Of a stretch of DNA of 28,689 nt, positions 9,115 to 16,930 are shown one piece after another; the first letter of the stretch is position 1; every line of letters begins with the position of its first letter. The notes below the pieces were generated by a model. The model ran no database searches. It worked only from the letters and a program-made list of their open reading frames with translations, and was not told the DNA's origin. Origin of the DNA: CAZSDP01 sp964605665 (GTDB lineage: Bacteria > Planctomycetota > UBA8108 > UBA1146). Location of the stretch: contig CAZSDP010000038.1 in the NCBI GenBank assembly GCA_964605665.1, positions 1 to 28,689 on the forward strand. The letters run 5' to 3'. A program made the translations under genes and the position numbers.

Positions 9115-9429
9115 CGTAGATCTCGTTTCTACCTGTTTCAGTTTAAAGATCCGTGACTCCCTCCACCTGTGGGAGGGGTTACGATCACTTTACAGATTGG
9201 AATCGGAGTTCGCCGCACCATCAACCGACTTGTTCAAGTGATCGTCTGACTGTCTCTCCGTCGCCGAGCCCGATTTCGGTGGTTGCGATCTTCTTCGCCT
9301 CGACAACACCGGCGAATCCGTGCAAAAGGAGCAGTTTTAGGTCGATGAACGACTGAGATTGCATTCTCTCTTCGAAACCGGGATCTTCTTCTTCGTCTCT
9401 CCACTGCTCCGTCGACTGAAGAGGCTGCC
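9115..9429. other. divergent promoter region between the coiled-coil gene and the PhoD gene
   Basis: This gap must hold promoters for both flanking genes. The only visible structure is CCCTCC ... GGAGGG at 9159-9177, a 6-bp inverted repeat with a short loop. A minus-strand frame (9221-9436) crosses it but lacks a ribosome binding site. No promoter consensus stands out. Confidence 0.35.
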
Positions 9430-10959
9430 ATGTCATTGAACCGCCGTACTTTTCTCAAGAGCACCGGAGTTGTCGTTGCCACCGGCCTGACCTCACCGCT
9501 GCCAGCGTTCATTCGAGGAGCTGGACGACCTCGCTTTGTGGGTGGGTTGCAGAGTGGAGATATCTCCCCACATGAAGCCACGATTTGGGCCGCGGCGGAG
9601 GGCCCCGCTCGGATGATCGTGGAGGTGTCGGGGAGTGAGTCGTTTCGGAAAGTCCGTCGTCTCGAAGGCCCGAATCTTCTCGTCGATTCGGGGTTTACCG
9701 GAAAGCTGCGGGTCCGCGATCTACCGGCGGGAAGTGACGTGCACCTTCGGGTCACCCTCGAAGATCTCGACGACCCGATCGTCGAGAGCGCGCCGCTGAT
9801 CGGTCGTTTTCGGACCGCTCCCGATCGCCCTCAAGACATTCGCTTTCTCTTCTCCGGCGACACCGCCGGACAGGGCTGGGGTATCGACCAGGCGCGGGGG
9901 GGGATGCGAATCTACGAGACGATGCGTCAACGCAATCCCGACTTCTTCATCCACTGCGGCGATCAGATCTACGCCGACAATCCGCTTCCCGATTCGATCG
10001 AGCTCGCCGACGGGAGTAGCTGGAACAATCTCGTTACCCCGGAGAAGGCGAAGGTTGCAGAGACGCTCGATGAGTTTCGAGGCAACTATCGGTACAACCT
10101 CCTCGACCCGTCGGTTCGACGTTTTCAGTCGGAGGTCGCGCAACTGGTGCAGTGGGATGACCACGAGACCGTCAACAATTGGTACCCCGGCGAAGTTCTC
10201 GAAGATGATCGTTACCAGGTGAAGAGTGTCGATCTTCTCGCTGCTCGCGCGAAACGCGCGTTTCACGAGTGGACTCCGATCGATTCTCACCCCGATACCC
10301 CCGACCGAATCCACCGCTCACTTTCCTTTGGACCATTGCTCGAGGTGTTCTTGCTCGATCTTCGTAGCTTCCGAACTCCCAATGCATCGGCGGCAAAGGG
10401 TGGGGGACGCGTGCTTGGGGCGGCTCAACTCGAATGGCTCTCTCGGTCGTTGCGTGCGAGTCGCGCGACGTGGAAGGTGATCGCCTCCGACATGCCGTTG
10501 GGTTTGATTCTCCCTGATCACCCCGCTGGATTCGAAGGGATCGCCAATGGCGAAGGGCCTCCCCGTGGTCGTGAGCAGGAGATCGCCGAGCTTCTTCGCA
10601 CTCTCAAGAGAGAAAAGGTTCGTAACGTCGTCTGGGTGACCGCTGATGTGCACTATGCTGCGGCGCATCACTACCGACCGGAGCGCGCCCAGTTCACCGA
10701 GTTCGATTCGTTTTGGGAATTCGTCGGTGGTCCCCTCCACGCCGGAACCTTCGGACCGAACCAACTCGATCCCACCTTCGGGCCGGAAGTGGTGTTTCAG
10801 AAGGCCGCCGGTGAGACACCGAATCTTCCCCCCAGCGCGGGTTTGCAGTTCTTCGGTGAAGTGTCGATTTCAGCGGTGGATCGCACGCTTCGCGTCACTC
10901 TCATCGACATCGACGGCAAGCCGGTCTTTGAGAAGGCGCTCCAGCCGACCGAGACTTGA
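9430..10959 (+). CDS. phoD: PhoD-family alkaline phosphatase/phosphodiesterase, Tat-exported
   Basis: A 509-residue metallophosphoesterase expected to hydrolyse phosphate mono- or diesters outside the cytoplasm. The N-terminus is a Tat signal (NRRTFLK then a hydrophobic stretch), as usual for PhoD, whose metals are loaded before export. Residues about 36-128 match the PhoD N-terminal beta domain. The metal-binding motifs follow in order: SGD (142-144), HCGDQIYAD (175-183), WDDHE (242-246) and TADVHYAAAHHY (393-405). The set is complete. GAAGAGG upstream supports the ATG. PhoD is typically phosphate-regulated, but no Pho box was identified here. Substrate specificity within the family is not fixed. 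Confidence 0.9.
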   Translation: MSLNRRTFLKSTGVVVATGLTSPLPAFIRGAGRPRFVGGLQSGDISPHEATIWAAAEGPARMIVEVSGSESFRKVRRLEGPNLLVDSGFTGKLRVRDLPAGSDVHLRVTLEDLDDPIVESAPLIGRFRTAPDRPQDIRFLFSGDTAGQGWGIDQARGGMRIYETMRQRNPDFFIHCGDQIYADNPLPDSIELADGSSWNNLVTPEKAKVAETLDEFRGNYRYNLLDPSVRRFQSEVAQLVQWDDHETVNNWYPGEVLEDDRYQVKSVDLLAARAKRAFHEWTPIDSHPDTPDRIHRSLSFGPLLEVFLLDLRSFRTPNASAAKGGGRVLGAAQLEWLSRSLRASRATWKVIASDMPLGLILPDHPAGFEGIANGEGPPRGREQEIAELLRTLKREKVRNVVWVTADVHYAAAHHYRPERAQFTEFDSFWEFVGGPLHAGTFGPNQLDPTFGPEVVFQKAAGETPNLPPSAGLQFFGEVSISAVDRTLRVTLIDIDGKPVFEKALQPTET

Positions 10960-11240
10960 ACGGTCGCGATCTTCGAGGCATTCCTTCCCGCGTGAGTTTC
11001 AAAGACTTGCCAGAGGCCCAGTTGATTCGTGGTCTTCGTTCGCCTCGATCTGGAGTCACGCGGTCGCGATGGTTGAGCACCTCTTCCATGAGACACGAGC
11101 GGGTCCTCGAGATCTTCTCCTCGAGAGTGATTCACCATGCGATGGAGAACTTGGGAGTGGGTGAAGGCGATGAATTCGACACTCCGCTGGCTCCCGTCTC
11201 GACTCCGAAGGTGGTCGGGGGGTATTTCGATTGATCTTGG

Positions 11241-11274
11241 CGACAGCTAGTCGTAGATTGGCGACAATGTGTCG
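11241..11274. promoter_or_regulatory. tandem inverted repeats, candidate BlaI-type operators
   Basis: Two similar dyads precede the regulator gene. Site 1 is CGACA-GCT-AGTCG (11241-11253) and site 2 is CGACA-ATG-TGTCG (11262-11274). Their centres are 21 bases apart, about two helical turns, so dimers would bind the same DNA face. The ACA...TGT core resembles the dyad bound by BlaI/MecI repressors in Firmicutes, though the spacing differs by one base. The location fits autoregulation of the operon. Binding is inferred. Confidence 0.5.
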
Positions 11275-11316
11275 TGCGCGCTATCGTGCACTGTATTGCC
11301 GATCACGTACGACGAG

Positions 11317-11322
11317 AGGAGG
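11317..11322 (+). promoter_or_regulatory. strong ribosome binding site that fixes the GTG start of the regulator
   Basis: AGGAGG lies six bases before the GTG at 11329, an almost ideal Shine-Dalgarno sequence. It decides for the GTG start rather than a downstream ATG. Confidence 0.7.
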
Positions 11323-11328
11323 TGAGGA

Positions 11329-11718
11329 GTGAAAGAGGGAGTTCTTGCGAACGCGGAGTTCTCCGTCATGGACCTGCTCTGGGATCATGACCGGATGACC
11401 GCTCGGCAGATTCGTGAGCGTCTATATCCCGAGAGTGGCAGAGCCCAACACGGGACGGTGCAGCGCCTCCTCCAACGACTCGAAGAGAAGGGCTTTGTCG
11501 AGCGTGACCGCGATCTACCGGTTCAGCTCTTTTCGGCGGCGATGAGACGTGAAGCCTATGCGAGTGGCCAGTTGGAGTCCCTCGCAAAGAAGCTCACCGG
11601 CGGATCGCTCGCCCCGATGATCACTCACCTCCTCGACAAGAAAAAGATCTCGCGCGCAGAGATCGAGCGACTGCGCGAAGTATTGGACCTCTGTGAAGAA
11701 AAAGGAGACCGGTCATGA
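11329..11718 (+). CDS. BlaI/MecI/CopY-family transcriptional repressor
   Basis: A 129-residue winged-helix DNA-binding protein, typical in length. The N-terminal part reads LANAEFSVMDLLWDHDRMTARQIRERL, then GTVQRLLQRLEEKGFVERDRD, which matches the helix-turn-helix and wing of BlaI/MecI. The C-terminal helices (about 85-125) would form the dimerisation and cleavage-regulated part. In most genomes it pairs with BlaR1/MecR1, a membrane M56 metalloprotease that releases repression. No such gene is adjacent here; instead the stop overlaps the start of a secreted thioredoxin-fold protein by four bases (ATGA). It is the first gene of the operon running to 18301 and probably controls it through the dyads upstream. 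Confidence 0.9.
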   Translation: MKEGVLANAEFSVMDLLWDHDRMTARQIRERLYPESGRAQHGTVQRLLQRLEEKGFVERDRDLPVQLFSAAMRREAYASGQLESLAKKLTGGSLAPMITHLLDKKKISRAEIERLREVLDLCEEKGDRS

Positions 11719-13283
11719 CCAACTTCTTTCTGACCTTCACCCCTCGAAATCAACAGGCTCCCTCTACGATTGGAACCATCATGGCGAAAGTGCCCGTCAC
11801 CATCTTGCTTGCGGCCTTTGTCTTGACCGCCTCCGTGTCCACCGCGTGGGCGCAAAAACTAGATCCCGACGATCGGATCGGTGGCCAGACCGATATGTGT
11901 GAGGAACTTCGGTTCAAGCGGATTACTGCCCTGCTCGAATCGGGGCAGTTGACGGAGCAAGAGGCCTATGAACGTTGGAAGCGCATCACCTCTGACACCG
12001 TCGCTGTCAAAGCACTCCTCGATGAGGCCGCCACCGCCGGCGAATTGACCCCCTCCCAGGTCGAGCGACTGATGCCGCTCCTCGCTATGGAATTTGTCGC
12101 TAAGCCGCACTCCCGTCGTCCGAGCCTCGGGAACTTTGGAGTCAACAAAGCGCTCCCACCAGGCACGTTTGAGGACAATGAAGTTTCCCAGGAGAACCGC
12201 GATAAGGTCTTTCAGCGACTGGTCGCTGCGAATAAGGCGGGAGTGATCTACGACTTCGACGTGTCTTCGATCATGGCAGCGCTCTACACCGGCTGGGATT
12301 GGCGCCAGTACTCTGCGGAGCAGGAGTATGTTTTCCGCCGCGCAATCAACCCCCGAATCATGCAAGCCGAGGAGCAAGGCACGATTCGGAAGGAGGGAAT
12401 GCTCGCGCGCTACCAACAAAAGCGTGACGCGTTAAAGGGCGGGCGCCGCGGTTACGACGACTACGGCAAAGCTCCCCTGAAGATCGAGGACCCAGCGGCG
12501 TGGCAGAAAGAGCTCGGCAAACCGATCTTCTCCGGACCGCAGTTGGGTGAAAAGCTACCGCCATTCGAGGCGGTCGCGATCTCCGGAGCCAACGAGGGCG
12601 AGGACTTCGATGCGGTGGCTCTCGCGGGAGATAAGTTGCACCTTTTGATCTTCGCCAAGGAAGCTCGGACGTTCGGGCGATTCCTTCCCGAGCTTGCCAA
12701 GCAGGTCAGCGCGATCGATCGCAACTCGAAGGAGCCGTGGGCGATGTCTTTTATCGTCGTCAACGATGATCCCAATGACGTCGAGAAAAAGTTCGAAGCC
12801 CTCAAGCGTCGCTATCCCGACTTCGTCGAGATCGGTTTGTCGAAGGATGGCTCCGACGGTCCACCGGCATATGGCCTCGATCGCAACATGACCGCCACCG
12901 TGATCGTCGCCAAGGATGGCAAAGTGCTCTACAACTTGCCGTACCCGAGCGATGCGTTCTATAGCCAGCCTCACATCCTCGGTGCTCTCGCCGGTGCGAT
13001 GGAGGTGGAGCATGAAGAACTGCGCACTTTGATCGGCGATCTTGCCGGCGATCAGGTCACCGCGGTCTCTCGCCGTCGCGCTATGCGGGAGAAAGAGGAT
13101 GGAGCGGAGCAAGACTCGAAAGCCCCGATCAATAGTGAATGCCCGGTCACCGGCGAGGCAGTCACCGGAGAGTCTCCGACGATGGAACTCCGCGGACGCG
13201 TGATTGCCATCTGCTGCGAGAAGTGCAAGTCCAAGATCGAGGCAGATCCCCAGAAGTACGCGGATGTGTTGCGTCGCAATTAG
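11715..13283 (+). CDS. secreted degenerate thioredoxin-fold protein with C-terminal YHS-like cysteine domain
   Basis: 522 residues from the ATG at 11715, which overlaps the regulator stop and has AAGGAG upstream. A second ATG at 11781 gives a cleaner signal peptide (MAKVPVTILLAAFVL...AWAQ), so the first 22 residues may be untranslated or an extension. Residues 55-260 are helical and unrecognised. Residues about 275-425 read like an AhpC/TSA or thioredoxin-like fold (GEKLPPFEAVAISG, LHLLIFAKEARTFGRFLPEL, NMTATVIVAKDGKVLYN), but the site normally holding CxxC has no cysteine. The last 50 residues carry ECPVTGEAV and CCEKCKSK (Cys476, 500, 501, 504), like the metal-binding YHS/TRASH fold. A thiol-disulfide enzyme role is therefore unlikely for the middle domain; metal or redox sensing by the tail is inferred. 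Confidence 0.75.
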   Translation: MTNFFLTFTPRNQQAPSTIGTIMAKVPVTILLAAFVLTASVSTAWAQKLDPDDRIGGQTDMCEELRFKRITALLESGQLTEQEAYERWKRITSDTVAVKALLDEAATAGELTPSQVERLMPLLAMEFVAKPHSRRPSLGNFGVNKALPPGTFEDNEVSQENRDKVFQRLVAANKAGVIYDFDVSSIMAALYTGWDWRQYSAEQEYVFRRAINPRIMQAEEQGTIRKEGMLARYQQKRDALKGGRRGYDDYGKAPLKIEDPAAWQKELGKPIFSGPQLGEKLPPFEAVAISGANEGEDFDAVALAGDKLHLLIFAKEARTFGRFLPELAKQVSAIDRNSKEPWAMSFIVVNDDPNDVEKKFEALKRRYPDFVEIGLSKDGSDGPPAYGLDRNMTATVIVAKDGKVLYNLPYPSDAFYSQPHILGALAGAMEVEHEELRTLIGDLAGDQVTAVSRRRAMREKEDGAEQDSKAPINSECPVTGEAVTGESPTMELRGRVIAICCEKCKSKIEADPQKYADVLRRN

Positions 13284-13305
13284 AGTCGCTGGAATCGAAG
13301 TAGAG

Positions 13306-15522
13306 ATGAAATCACTCGCCACACTACTCGAGACCAAGTTGACCTCCATCGTGATCCTCGCGGTGACGATGGTTGCTTGCTCAGCGTCGGTGATGGTGTC
13401 ACCGCTGGCGGCCAGTGACATTGGCACCAACGCAAATGTCGACTTCGAGAATGATCTGATCCCCGTTTTCACCAAGATCGGATGCAATGCCGGGGGATGT
13501 CACGGGGCGGCGATCGGGCGAGGTGACTTCCACCTATCGCTACTCGGTGGCGAACCGCGCGAAGATTACGAGACGATCGTTCACTCCTTCGGCGGACGTC
13601 GCATCAATCTCGCGCGTCCCGACGAGAGCCTCCTCCTCACCAAGCCCACCGCGGTCGTCTCTCATGGTGGCAAGCAGGTGCTGGAGGAGGATGGCGAAGG
13701 AGCGAGGCTTCTACGCACCTGGATCGAACAGGGAGCTCCCTTCGAAACAGTGCGCAAACTGACCTCGATGGTGATCACTCCGGCGGTGATGGAATTCTCT
13801 GGCATCGATTCTTCGGTTGCGCTCCAGGCGACCGCGCACTACTCAGATGGAACCATCCGCGACGTCACACGATGGACTGTCTTCGAGGCCGAAGATGAAT
13901 CAGCGGTACCGATCGACGAGAGCAGTGCGATTGCGACCGTCAAGCGGCGCGGGCGTCACATCATCGTCGCGCGATATCTCGATCAGGTGATTCCGATCGA
14001 GTTGTTCGTTCCGCTCGGAGATGAAGAGGTCGACCTTTCCAAAGAACCACGTCACTCCTTCATCGACGATCAAGTCTTGGAGCAACTCGAGCGCCTGCGC
14101 GTTCGTCCGTCTCCGCCCACCGACGATGCGACCTTTTATCGTCGAGTTTCTCTCGACCTCACTGGGCGCTTACCCGCCCCTGACCAGGTGGACGCTTACG
14201 TCGCGAATGACGATTCTGGAAAGCGAGAGCAGCTCGTCGATCAACTCCTCGCCTCCGACGCGTTCGTGGAAGCTTGGACGATGCGACTCGCTCAATTGCT
14301 TCGCTTGCGGAGTCAGCAAGACAAGGACAAGACAAGAATCACGGAGACGGCGGTCCGTACCTACCACGACTGGATCGCTCGGCAGTTGCGCGAGGGGGTC
14401 GGCTTCGACGAAGTGGCGCGGGCGCTTCTCACCGCGACGGGAGACACCGAAAAGGTCGGTCCTGCGGGCTTCTACAACGCGGTCGAAGATCCCCTCCTCC
14501 AGACCGAGTTCATGGCCGAGGTGTTTCTCGGAAGTCGGATCGGATGCGCCAACTGTCACAACCATCCCCTCGATCAGTGGACGCAAGATGACTTTCATGG
14601 ACTGGCCGCGATCTTCGCGAAGGTCACACGCGGCGTCGAAGTCGCGATCAGCCCCTTGGGGAAAGCGGTTCACCCTCGTACCGGCCAACCAGCGCGGATG
14701 CGGATCCCCGGTGAACGATTCCTGCCTACTGACACCAGCGACGGGCGGGCGAGCCTCGCCGCGTGGGTGACCTCTGAAGACAATCCCTATTTTGCCAAGG
14801 CGATCGTCAATCGTGTTTGGCGGACGATGATGGGGCGTGGATTGGTCGAACCGGTCGATGACTTTCGCGCGACCAATCCGGCGACCCATCCCGAGCTCTT
14901 GGATCGGTTGGCCTCCGATTTTGTCGCTCACCAATTCGATCTTCGTCACACATTGAAGACGATCGCGATGAGCACATCGTATGCCCGAAGCAGCAAGGCG
15001 ACCCCCTCGAATGCGAGCGCAAGCGACTACTTCGCCTACGCCATCAAGAAGCCGCTCGAGCCGGCGGTTCTCGCCGACGCCATCACCGACGTGACCGGTG
15101 TTCCCGATCGCTATGGCAAGGAGCCGATCGGGACACGGGCGGTGCAGCTCCCCGATGCCAGCATCGACAGCGATGCGCTCGACATTCTCGGCCGATGTGC
15201 GCGCGAGGTTTCTTGCGAGGGTGCTCCCGCGCCCACTGGCCCTCTTGCGCGCAAGCTGCACTTCTTCAATGGGGATCTTCTGAACGCACGCATCACCAAT
15301 CGAGAGAGTCGACTCCAGAAGCTGATCGAAGAGGGAGCCACCGCCACCGACATCGTGCGCGAACACTATCGCGTCGCTTTCAGCCGGCGGCCGACCGCCG
15401 AGGAGACCGCGTTTTGGCAGGAGCGGATCGCAGACGCCGCGTCGGAGGACGATCGCCGCGAGCTGCTCGAAGATTTTGTCTGGGCGCTCCTGCTCACCCG
15501 CGAGTTTCAGACCAACCACTGA
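13306..15522 (+). CDS. DUF1549/DUF1553 (PSCyt2/PSD1) secreted cytochrome-like protein with Big_2-like domain
   Basis: 738 residues from the ATG at 13306, 22 bases after the previous stop; a longer in-frame reading starting inside that gene is not credible. The signal peptide spans about residues 1-35. A CX4CH motif (CNAGGCH, 60-66) lies at the N-terminus, as in many planctomycete members. Residues about 155-235 resemble a bacterial Ig-like group 2 domain. DUF1549 begins near 250 (SFIDDQVLEQL, YRRVSLDLTGRLP) and contains a canonical heme motif CANCH (414-418) followed by NHPLDQWTQDDF. DUF1553 covers about 480-735 (NPYFAKAIVNRVW, HPELLDRLASDF, LHFFNGDLLN). The family is abundant in Planctomycetota and its biochemical role is undetermined. 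It is paired with DUF1501, as usual. Confidence 0.9.
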   Translation: MKSLATLLETKLTSIVILAVTMVACSASVMVSPLAASDIGTNANVDFENDLIPVFTKIGCNAGGCHGAAIGRGDFHLSLLGGEPREDYETIVHSFGGRRINLARPDESLLLTKPTAVVSHGGKQVLEEDGEGARLLRTWIEQGAPFETVRKLTSMVITPAVMEFSGIDSSVALQATAHYSDGTIRDVTRWTVFEAEDESAVPIDESSAIATVKRRGRHIIVARYLDQVIPIELFVPLGDEEVDLSKEPRHSFIDDQVLEQLERLRVRPSPPTDDATFYRRVSLDLTGRLPAPDQVDAYVANDDSGKREQLVDQLLASDAFVEAWTMRLAQLLRLRSQQDKDKTRITETAVRTYHDWIARQLREGVGFDEVARALLTATGDTEKVGPAGFYNAVEDPLLQTEFMAEVFLGSRIGCANCHNHPLDQWTQDDFHGLAAIFAKVTRGVEVAISPLGKAVHPRTGQPARMRIPGERFLPTDTSDGRASLAAWVTSEDNPYFAKAIVNRVWRTMMGRGLVEPVDDFRATNPATHPELLDRLASDFVAHQFDLRHTLKTIAMSTSYARSSKATPSNASASDYFAYAIKKPLEPAVLADAITDVTGVPDRYGKEPIGTRAVQLPDASIDSDALDILGRCAREVSCEGAPAPTGPLARKLHFFNGDLLNARITNRESRLQKLIEEGATATDIVREHYRVAFSRRPTAEETAFWQERIADAASEDDRRELLEDFVWALLLTREFQTNH

Positions 15523-15536
15523 CAGTGAGGACAGAG

Positions 15537-16928
15537 ATGAACCATCGAGAGAGAGACCGATTCGACCGGCGAGAGTTTCTACGCCTCACCGCCTTCGGTC
15601 TCGGCGGAGTGAGCTTCGGCGCAGGCTTGTTTCCGACCGAGTTGGTCGCGTCCTCCCCGCCGATCTTGAGTCGAGGCAAAGCGAAGGCCTGCATCTTGAT
15701 CTGGCTCGATGGTGGTGCGAGTCACTTGGAGACCTTCGATCCGAAGCCGGATGCACCACTCGAGGTACGAGGCCCCTTTGGATCGATGAAGACGAAGATC
15801 CCGGGCGTTCACGTCAATGAGTTCATGCCTCGTACCGCCGCAATGCTCGACAAGATCGCGGTCGTGCGTTCGATGACGTCACCGTTCGGTGTGCACAATT
15901 TCGGCGCCCAATACGTCATGACCGGTTATGAGCCGACTCCGGCGATCGAATACGCCACGATCGGATCGATCGTCGCGCATGTGCGCCAAGCGATCGAGAA
16001 GCGTCAGTTGAGCGTCCTCCCTCCAAACATCGCGATTCCCGATTTGGTCTCTCGCGACTCCGCCACCATCGGCGGCGGCTACTTACCGCCGACGGCAAGC
16101 CCCTTTGATCTCGGGAGCGACCCTGGGCGCGCCGACTTCGCCGTGCGCGATCTTGATTTTCAGGAGGACCTCGGCAAAGAACGCGCTGCCAGGCGTCTGA
16201 AATTCGCGAATGCTCTCGATCGTTTCTATGGTCGAGACGACGCGACCCCGGGCTCGGGCACCGATGCTGATCTTCAGCGTGCCTACGATCTTGTGATGTC
16301 GGAGAAGGCGAAGGGTGCGTTCCATCTTTCGGAAGAGAAGCCGGCAGTCCGAGAACGCTATGGCATCGATCACCGCGCCAATGTCCATGACGCGAACAAC
16401 ATCGGCCAGCAGTGCCTTCTCGCGCGACGGCTCGTGGAGCGCGGTGTCCCCTTCGTGACGGTGAACAACAAAGGTTGGGACAATCACACCGATCTCGAAA
16501 CCTATGTGAACCGGCATCCGGGGGATCCCAAAGATCAAGGCACGCACGCTCTGGTGCCCGGTTTCGACAAAGCGTTCAGTGGCCTTGTCCAAGATCTCGA
16601 AGAGCGCGGCATGCTCGATGAAACACTGGTCGTGGTGATGACCGAGTTTGGACGTACGCCGAAGGTCAATGCCGCCGGTGGTCGCGATCATTGGCCCAAC
16701 TGTTTCAGCGCTGCCCTCGCCGGTGGTGGAATTCCCGGCGGCGCCGTGATCGGTGCGAGTGATGACCTCGGCGAATTCGTGAAGGATCGTCCCGTTACCC
16801 CCGCCGATATGGCTGCGACCATCTATACCCTGCTCGGGATCGATCCTGGTCTCGAGCTGCGGACTGCCGATGGACGCCCGATCAGAATTGCGCCCGATGG
16901 GGCAGAGCCGATCAGAGAGTTGCTCTAA
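15537..16928 (+). CDS. DUF1501 family protein, Tat-exported
   Basis: 463 residues from the ATG at 15537, 14 bases after the DUF1549/1553 stop, with GTGAGGACAGAG just upstream. The Tat signal is DRREFLRL followed by a Gly-rich hydrophobic stretch. Conserved family segments include CILIWLDGGASHLETFDPKP, the VRSMTS...HNFGAQYVMTGY region, TEFGRTPKVN, and GRDHWPNCFSAALAGGG, which together match DUF1501, a family related in fold to the sulfatase/alkaline phosphatase superfamily. His and Asp residues in these segments could bind a metal, which is inference. In Planctomycetota DUF1501 genes nearly always follow DUF1549/1553 genes, as here, suggesting that the two proteins act together outside the cytoplasm. 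Confidence 0.9.
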   Translation: MNHRERDRFDRREFLRLTAFGLGGVSFGAGLFPTELVASSPPILSRGKAKACILIWLDGGASHLETFDPKPDAPLEVRGPFGSMKTKIPGVHVNEFMPRTAAMLDKIAVVRSMTSPFGVHNFGAQYVMTGYEPTPAIEYATIGSIVAHVRQAIEKRQLSVLPPNIAIPDLVSRDSATIGGGYLPPTASPFDLGSDPGRADFAVRDLDFQEDLGKERAARRLKFANALDRFYGRDDATPGSGTDADLQRAYDLVMSEKAKGAFHLSEEKPAVRERYGIDHRANVHDANNIGQQCLLARRLVERGVPFVTVNNKGWDNHTDLETYVNRHPGDPKDQGTHALVPGFDKAFSGLVQDLEERGMLDETLVVVMTEFGRTPKVNAAGGRDHWPNCFSAALAGGGIPGGAVIGASDDLGEFVKDRPVTPADMAATIYTLLGIDPGLELRTADGRPIRIAPDGAEPIRELL

Positions 16929-16930
16929 CG

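Larger units (their letters stand above)
10960..11328. other. non-coding stretch upstream of the BlaI operon
   Basis: This 369-base gap carries the control region of the operon that follows. Short open frames on both strands here are Arg/Ser-rich, lack ribosome binding sites and look random. The right third contains the two inverted repeats described separately. TTGGCG at 11259 and TATCGT at 11282, 17 bases apart, could be a weak -35/-10 pair flanking the second repeat; this is tentative. Confidence 0.4.

Noticed and set aside
9221..9436. 71-residue minus-strand frame in front of the PhoD gene
   Set aside because: The composition is fairly protein-like (SFIDLKLLLLHGFAG), but there is no ribosome binding site, it overlaps the PhoD start, and it occupies the region needed for two divergent promoters. 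It stays open.
10956..11234. 92-residue plus-strand frame between PhoD and BlaI
   Set aside because: The start overlaps the PhoD stop without a ribosome binding site, and the sequence is Arg/Ser-rich without any motif.
13204..13305. N-terminal extension of the DUF1549/DUF1553 protein
   Set aside because: It would overlap the preceding gene by 80 bases and place Arg/Ser-rich residues before a good signal peptide; the ATG at 13306 is better.
12555..13487. 310-residue minus-strand frame
   Set aside because: Antisense to the thioredoxin/YHS gene and the start of the DUF1549 gene; low-complexity Ile/Asp/Arg bias and no motif.
14170..15519. 449-residue minus-strand frame
   Set aside because: Antisense to the DUF1549/DUF1553 gene, which has heme motifs and conserved segments on the plus strand.
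15195..15536. 114-residue N-terminal extension of the DUF1501 protein
   Set aside because: It lies wholly within the preceding gene in another frame and would bury the Tat signal that begins right after 15537.
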